From Rhodococcus sp. (in: high G+C Gram-positive bacteria) (lineage in GTDB: Bacteria > Actinomycetota > Actinomycetes > Mycobacteriales > Mycobacteriaceae), in NCBI GenBank assembly GCA_012515885.1, contig JAAYXN010000343.1, forward strand, positions 1 through 14,915: a stretch of DNA of 14,915 nt. The letters run 5' to 3'. Shown piece by piece: positions 12,771 to 14,915 of this stretch. The notes under the pieces are model-generated. The model saw only the letters and a program-made list of their open reading frames with translations. It ran no database searches and had not been told where the DNA came from. The position numbers were made by a program, and so were the translations under genes. Position 1 is the first letter of the stretch, and every line of letters begins with the position of its first letter.

Positions 12771-13637
12771 ATGCATAGGTACGCGAACGGAGCGAAAACT
12801 TTCGCGCTGCTCGTTGGTATGTCGGCGCTCATTGTCTTCATCGGATCGCTCTTCCAGAACGCGACGATTCTGTGGGTGTCGGTGGCCTTCGCTGTCGCGA
12901 TGAACGGCTACGTCTACTTCAACAGCGACAAGCTCGCTCTCAAGTCGATGCATGCACAACCCGTCACCGAACTCCAGGCACCGGTCATGTACCGCATCGT
13001 GCGTGAGCTTGCGACCACCGCTCACCAGCCGATGCCGCGCCTGTACATCAGCCCCACCAACGCGCCCAACGCGTTCGCTACCGGACGCAACCCACGCAAC
13101 GCAGCCGTGTGCTGCACGACGGGCATTTTGCAGCTCCTCGACGAACGGGAACTGCGGGCCGTGCTGGGGCATGAACTTTCGCACGTCTACAACCGCGACA
13201 TTTTGATTTCGTCGATCGCGGGGGCGATGGCAGCGGTCATTTCGGGTCTGGCGAACTTCGCGATCTTCGCGAACATGTTCGGCGGCCGCAGCCAGGGCGC
13301 TAACCCGCTCGCTTTGCTGCTGGTGTCGATGCTCGGTCCGATCGCGGCGACCGTCGTCAAAATGGCGGTGTCGCGCTCACGGGAGTACCAGGCGGACCAG
13401 TCGGGCGCCGAGTTGACGGGGGACCCGCTGGGGTTGGCGTCGGCGCTGCGCAAGATTGATCGTGGCACGCAGGCGGCGCCGCTGCCGCCGGACCCGAAAA
13501 TTGAGGCGCAGTCGCACGCGATGATCGCCAACCCGTTCCGGGCGGGGGAGAAGGCTGCCCGCCTGTTCTCGACACACCCCCCGATGGCTGAGCGCATTGC
13601 GCGTCTCGAACGCATGGCTTACGGCGGCCACCACTAA
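12771..13637 (+). CDS. htpX: Membrane zinc metalloprotease HtpX
   Basis: HtpX is an M48B-family integral membrane protease that removes misfolded membrane proteins, with its active site facing the cytoplasm. It has 288 residues, the normal family length. Two N-terminal helices span about 9-27 and 31-50. The zinc motif HELSH is at 134-138 with catalytic Glu135, and the third ligand Glu205 lies in SREYQAD. Two more helices lie between them, at about 146-169 and 178-200. The C-terminus has the family STHPPMAERIARLE pattern. A strong GGAGG at 12760-12764 precedes ATG 12771 by 6 nt, unlike the men genes. A GGGAAC/CGTT pair upstream suggests envelope-stress control. It is convergent with yajQ. Confidence 0.96.
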   Translation: MHRYANGAKTFALLVGMSALIVFIGSLFQNATILWVSVAFAVAMNGYVYFNSDKLALKSMHAQPVTELQAPVMYRIVRELATTAHQPMPRLYISPTNAPNAFATGRNPRNAAVCCTTGILQLLDERELRAVLGHELSHVYNRDILISSIAGAMAAVISGLANFAIFANMFGGRSQGANPLALLLVSMLGPIAATVVKMAVSRSREYQADQSGAELTGDPLGLASALRKIDRGTQAAPLPPDPKIEAQSHAMIANPFRAGEKAARLFSTHPPMAERIARLERMAYGGHH

Positions 13638-13657
13638 CAGTTCGGGGACACGGCTTG

Positions 13658-13708
13658 GGGACAATGTGACGACGTATCCGTTAGATGGATACACCGTGAC
13701 ATTGTCCC
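13658..13708. repeat. Imperfect 22-bp palindrome between htpX and yajQ
   Basis: The left arm 13658-13679 and right arm 13687-13708 pair at 19 of 22 positions around a 7-nt centre, GTTAGAT. The outer ten base pairs (GGGACAATGT with ACATTGTCCC) and the inner six (GTATCC with GGATAC) are perfect. No T tract follows on either strand. GGGGACA also occurs directly at 13644-13650 and 13657-13663. It could be a bidirectional terminator of the convergent genes or a mobile-element-derived miniature repeat. There is no transposase nearby. Confidence 0.8.
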
Positions 13709-13722
13709 AGGTCAGGCGTGTG

Positions 13723-14214
13723 TTAGCGGTAGTTGACGAACTGCAGCGCGATCCCGAAATCCTCGCCCTTGAGCAGAGAAATCACGGCCTGCAAATCGTC
13801 ACGCTTCTTGCTGCTGACACGCAGCTCATCGCCCTGGATCTGCGCCTTGACGCCCTTGGGGCCTTCGTCGCGGATCTTCTTGGAAATCTTCTTCGCGTTC
13901 TCCGTCGTGATGCCCTGAACGAGGCTGCCGGAAAGCTTGTAGATCTTGCCGGACTGCGCAGGCTCACCCGCATCGAACGCTTTGAGAGAAATATCGCGGC
14001 GGATCAGCTTCTCTTTGAACACATCGAGGGCAGCGTTGAGCCGTTCCTCAGTCTCGGCGGTCAGCGTGATTGTTTCGTCGCCGGACCACTCGATGGAGGC
14101 GCCGGTGCCGCGGAAGTCGAAGCGGGTCGACATCTCCTTAGCGGCCTGGTGGAGCGCGTTGTCCACTTCCTGTCGGTCGACTTTGCTCACCACGTCGAAG
14201 GACGAATCAGCCAC
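13723..14214 (-). CDS. yajQ: YajQ/UPF0234 family nucleotide-binding protein
   Basis: This is a 163-residue soluble protein of the YajQ family, the usual length, with two ferredoxin-like domains. Members bind nucleotides, and some bind cyclic di-GMP and act with transcription regulators. Recognisable segments are the N-terminal SSFDVVSKVDRQEVDNALHQ (4-23) with RFDFRGT, then YKLSGSLVQGITTENAKKI and KGVKAQIQGDELRVSSKKRDDLQAVI, and the C-terminal LQFVNYR. The cellular role in this organism is unknown. The start is GTG 14214 with GGGAG 7 nt upstream. A TACTCT -10 lies inside a perfect inverted repeat about 45 nt upstream. It matches Rv0566c in place. Confidence 0.95.
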   Translation of the reverse strand: MADSSFDVVSKVDRQEVDNALHQAAKEMSTRFDFRGTGASIEWSGDETITLTAETEERLNAALDVFKEKLIRRDISLKAFDAGEPAQSGKIYKLSGSLVQGITTENAKKISKKIRDEGPKGVKAQIQGDELRVSSKKRDDLQAVISLLKGEDFGIALQFVNYR

Positions 14215-14255
14215 TAGTTCACTCCCGTGTCGAATGGAACGTTCGGAATCGGGTG

Positions 14256-14271
14256 CGAGAGTAACCTCTCG
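14256..14271 (-). promoter_or_regulatory. Candidate yajQ -10 within a perfect inverted repeat
   Basis: The minus-strand hexamer TACTCT (14263-14258) fits TANNNT. It is embedded in CGAGAG-TAAC-CTCTCG, a perfect 6-bp inverted repeat. Transcription would start near 14251, giving a leader of about 37 nt with the GGGAG Shine-Dalgarno. The palindrome could be an operator. Confidence 0.35.
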
Positions 14272-14344
14272 TTCCCACGGCCGACGCTAGCGGGTAAACA
14301 CCGCTTGTATCCACCCGGTTTGCATAACGGGGGGACGTTCGTTG

Positions 14345-14350
14345 TATTCT
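14345..14350 (+). promoter_or_regulatory. Candidate -10 hexamer for tRNA-Tyr
   Basis: TATTCT fits TANNNT and lies about 58 nt before the tRNA. TTGCAT at 14320-14325 is a possible -35, but its 19-nt spacer is long. The precursor would carry a 5' leader of about 50 nt for RNase P to remove. Confidence 0.35.
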
Positions 14351-14408
14351 TCGATGCGCAGGTGCAGCAATGATGCTTCGGCAAATGATTGCTTGCGAAT
14401 GCCTGTAC

Positions 14409-14491
14409 GGCAGGTTGCCCGAGCGGCCAATGGGAGCGGACTGTAAATCCGTCGGCTTATGCCTACGTAGGTTCGAATCCTACACCTGCCA
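14409..14491 (+). tRNA. tRNA-Tyr (anticodon GTA)
   Basis: This is an 83-nt class II tRNA. The acceptor stem is GGCAGGT (14409-14415) with ACCTGCC (14484-14490), discriminator A14491. The D arm has GCCCGAGCGGCC. The anticodon loop is CTGTAAA with GTA at 14443-14445, closed by a five-pair stem with a terminal G-U. The long variable arm contains GTCGGCTTATGCCTAC, and the T loop is GTTCGAATC. CCA is not encoded. A strong hairpin follows. Confidence 0.96.
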
Positions 14492-14497
14492 CCCACA

Positions 14498-14540
14498 CTG
14501 TGCCCCGGTGAGCAATGCTCGCCGGGGCACAGTTGTGTCG
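14498..14540 (+). terminator. Strong hairpin terminator after tRNA-Tyr
   Basis: A 16-bp stem (14498-14513 with 14517-14532, one G-U pair) closes an AAT loop and is followed by TTGTGT. The stem is very stable and the T tract is short and interrupted, as is common for actinobacterial terminators. It probably ends the tRNA-Tyr transcript. Confidence 0.8.
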
Positions 14541-14562
14541 AGGTGCAGGTGTCGAGGTGTAG
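14535..14562 (+). repeat. 14-bp tandem duplication after the tRNA-Tyr terminator
   Basis: GTGTCGAGGTGCAG (14535-14548) is followed directly by GTGTCGAGGTGTAG (14549-14562), one mismatch, then GTG. It is non-coding. Confidence 0.65.
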
Positions 14563-14596
14563 GTGCTGCGCAGTGCGTCTCGGCGGTTTCGGAAAG

Positions 14597-14617
14597 CTTG
14601 GCCGTGAAACGGCCAGG
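14597..14617 (+). other. Hairpin in the tRNA-Tyr to tRNA-Thr spacer
   Basis: TGGCCGT (14599-14605) pairs with ACGGCCA (14609-14615) over a GAA loop, extendable by two pairs with one G-U. No T tract follows. The spacer 14563-14721 otherwise holds no supported gene. It could be a second terminator. Confidence 0.35.
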
Positions 14618-14651
14618 ATGAAGTGTGCTGCGGTCGCTGTGACCAGCCAAT

Positions 14652-14681
14652 TTGGTGCGACGGCCAAAGTCTGTGTAATCT
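14652..14681 (+). promoter_or_regulatory. Candidate promoter for tRNA-Thr/tRNA-Met
   Basis: TTGGTG (14652-14657) and TAATCT (14676-14681) are separated by 18 nt. This is a good housekeeping-type promoter with start near 14688, about 34 nt before tRNA-Thr. It would serve both downstream tRNA genes. Confidence 0.5.
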
Positions 14682-14721
14682 CGTCAAGGCTTCAGCGCGC
14701 AGTGATGCGCCGTTGAATCAC

Positions 14722-14794
14722 GCCCCCTTAGCTCAGTCGGCAGAGCGTTTCCATGGTAAGGAAAAGGTCAACGGTTCGATTCCGTTAGGGGGCT
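14722..14794 (+). tRNA. tRNA-Thr (anticodon GGT)
   Basis: This is a 73-nt cloverleaf. The acceptor stem is GCCCCCT (14722-14728) with AGGGGGC (14787-14793), discriminator T14794. The D arm is AGCTCAGTCGGCAGAGC. The anticodon stem TTTCC/GGAAA closes loop ATGGTAA with GGT at 14755-14757. The T loop is GTTCGATTC. CCA is not encoded. tRNA-Met follows 45 nt downstream. Confidence 0.96.
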
Positions 14795-14839
14795 CGCTGG
14801 ATTGTGGTGTCACGCGAAAAGCGGGACACTCGACACCGA

Positions 14840-14912
14840 GGCGGTGTAGCTCAGTTGGTAGAGCAAACGACTCATAATCGTTGCGTCGCCGGTTCAAGTC
14901 CGGTCACCGCTA
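14840..14912 (+). tRNA. tRNA-Met, elongator (anticodon CAT)
   Basis: This is a 73-nt cloverleaf. The acceptor stem is GGCGGTG (14840-14846) with CACCGCT (14905-14911), giving a G-U first pair, with discriminator A14912. The D arm is AGCTCAGTTGGTAGAGC. The anticodon stem AACGA/TCGTT closes loop CTCATAA with CAT at 14873-14875. The T loop is GTTCAAGTC. The initiator hallmark of three G-C pairs in the anticodon stem is absent, so it is elongator Met, or an Ile2 tRNA if C34 is modified. In related genomes thrT-metT precede rpmG, which may lie past the window. Confidence 0.93.
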
Positions 14913-14915
14913 CAC

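Noticed and set aside
13597..14217. 206-codon plus-strand open frame opposite yajQ
   Set aside because: YajQ on the minus strand matches the family along its length; the plus frame begins inside htpX and crosses the palindrome.

Overview
The window looks like a core-chromosome segment of a GC-rich actinomycete of the order Mycobacteriales (the Mycobacterium/Rhodococcus/Gordonia/Dietzia/Corynebacterium relatives). The evidence is gene content and order. From left to right it runs menE, a DUF3349 gene, a small membrane protein, a PiT phosphate transporter, a VOC protein, menB, menC, menD, a DUF3592 gene, mgtA, menG, menJ, grcC1, htpX and yajQ. From memory this follows the M. tuberculosis Rv0542c-Rv0566c order. 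Several Mtb genes are missing here: vapBC47, fadD8, bpoC, Rv0559c/Rv0560c and gpdA1. The genus cannot be named from the sequence alone.

Layout. Positions 1-2902 are a minus-strand operon of pit, small membrane protein, DUF3349 and menE; menE runs off the left edge. Three of its junctions are tight or overlapping, and a PHO-box-like direct repeat precedes it. Positions 2979-4398 are minus-strand menB followed by a VOC/glyoxalase-fold gene. At 4399-4448 a 50-bp divergent spacer separates menB from menC. Positions 4449-10112 are plus-strand menC, a DUF6918-like gene, menD, a DUF3592 membrane protein, the mannosyltransferase mgtA and the methyltransferase menG. menJ (minus, 10190-11458) converges on menG and diverges from the polyprenyl diphosphate synthase (11580-12662). 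htpX follows on the plus strand, convergent with yajQ on the minus strand. The right end holds three tRNA genes, Tyr(GTA), Thr(GGT) and Met(CAT). No gene-free stretch exceeds 300 bases.

Function. Most of the window is menaquinone biosynthesis. MenD, MenC, MenE and MenB build the naphthoate ring from isochorismate. The GrcC1-type synthase supplies the polyprenyl tail, MenG methylates the ring, and MenJ saturates one isoprene unit. MenF, MenA, DHNA-CoA thioesterase and a clear MenH are not in the window. The other genes are phosphate uptake, a cell-envelope mannosyltransferase, membrane-protein quality control (HtpX) and housekeeping.

I found no new multi-gene system. The interesting signals are small-scale. 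Five menaquinone-pathway genes have a -10-like hexamer 7-8 nt before a GTG/ATG start and no Shine-Dalgarno, which suggests leaderless transcripts. The 30-bp end of menG, stop codon included, is repeated three times with only synonymous differences. There is a duplicated start region with a six-codon ORF between menD and the DUF3592 gene, a PHO-box-like repeat before pit, and an imperfect 22-bp palindrome between htpX and yajQ.
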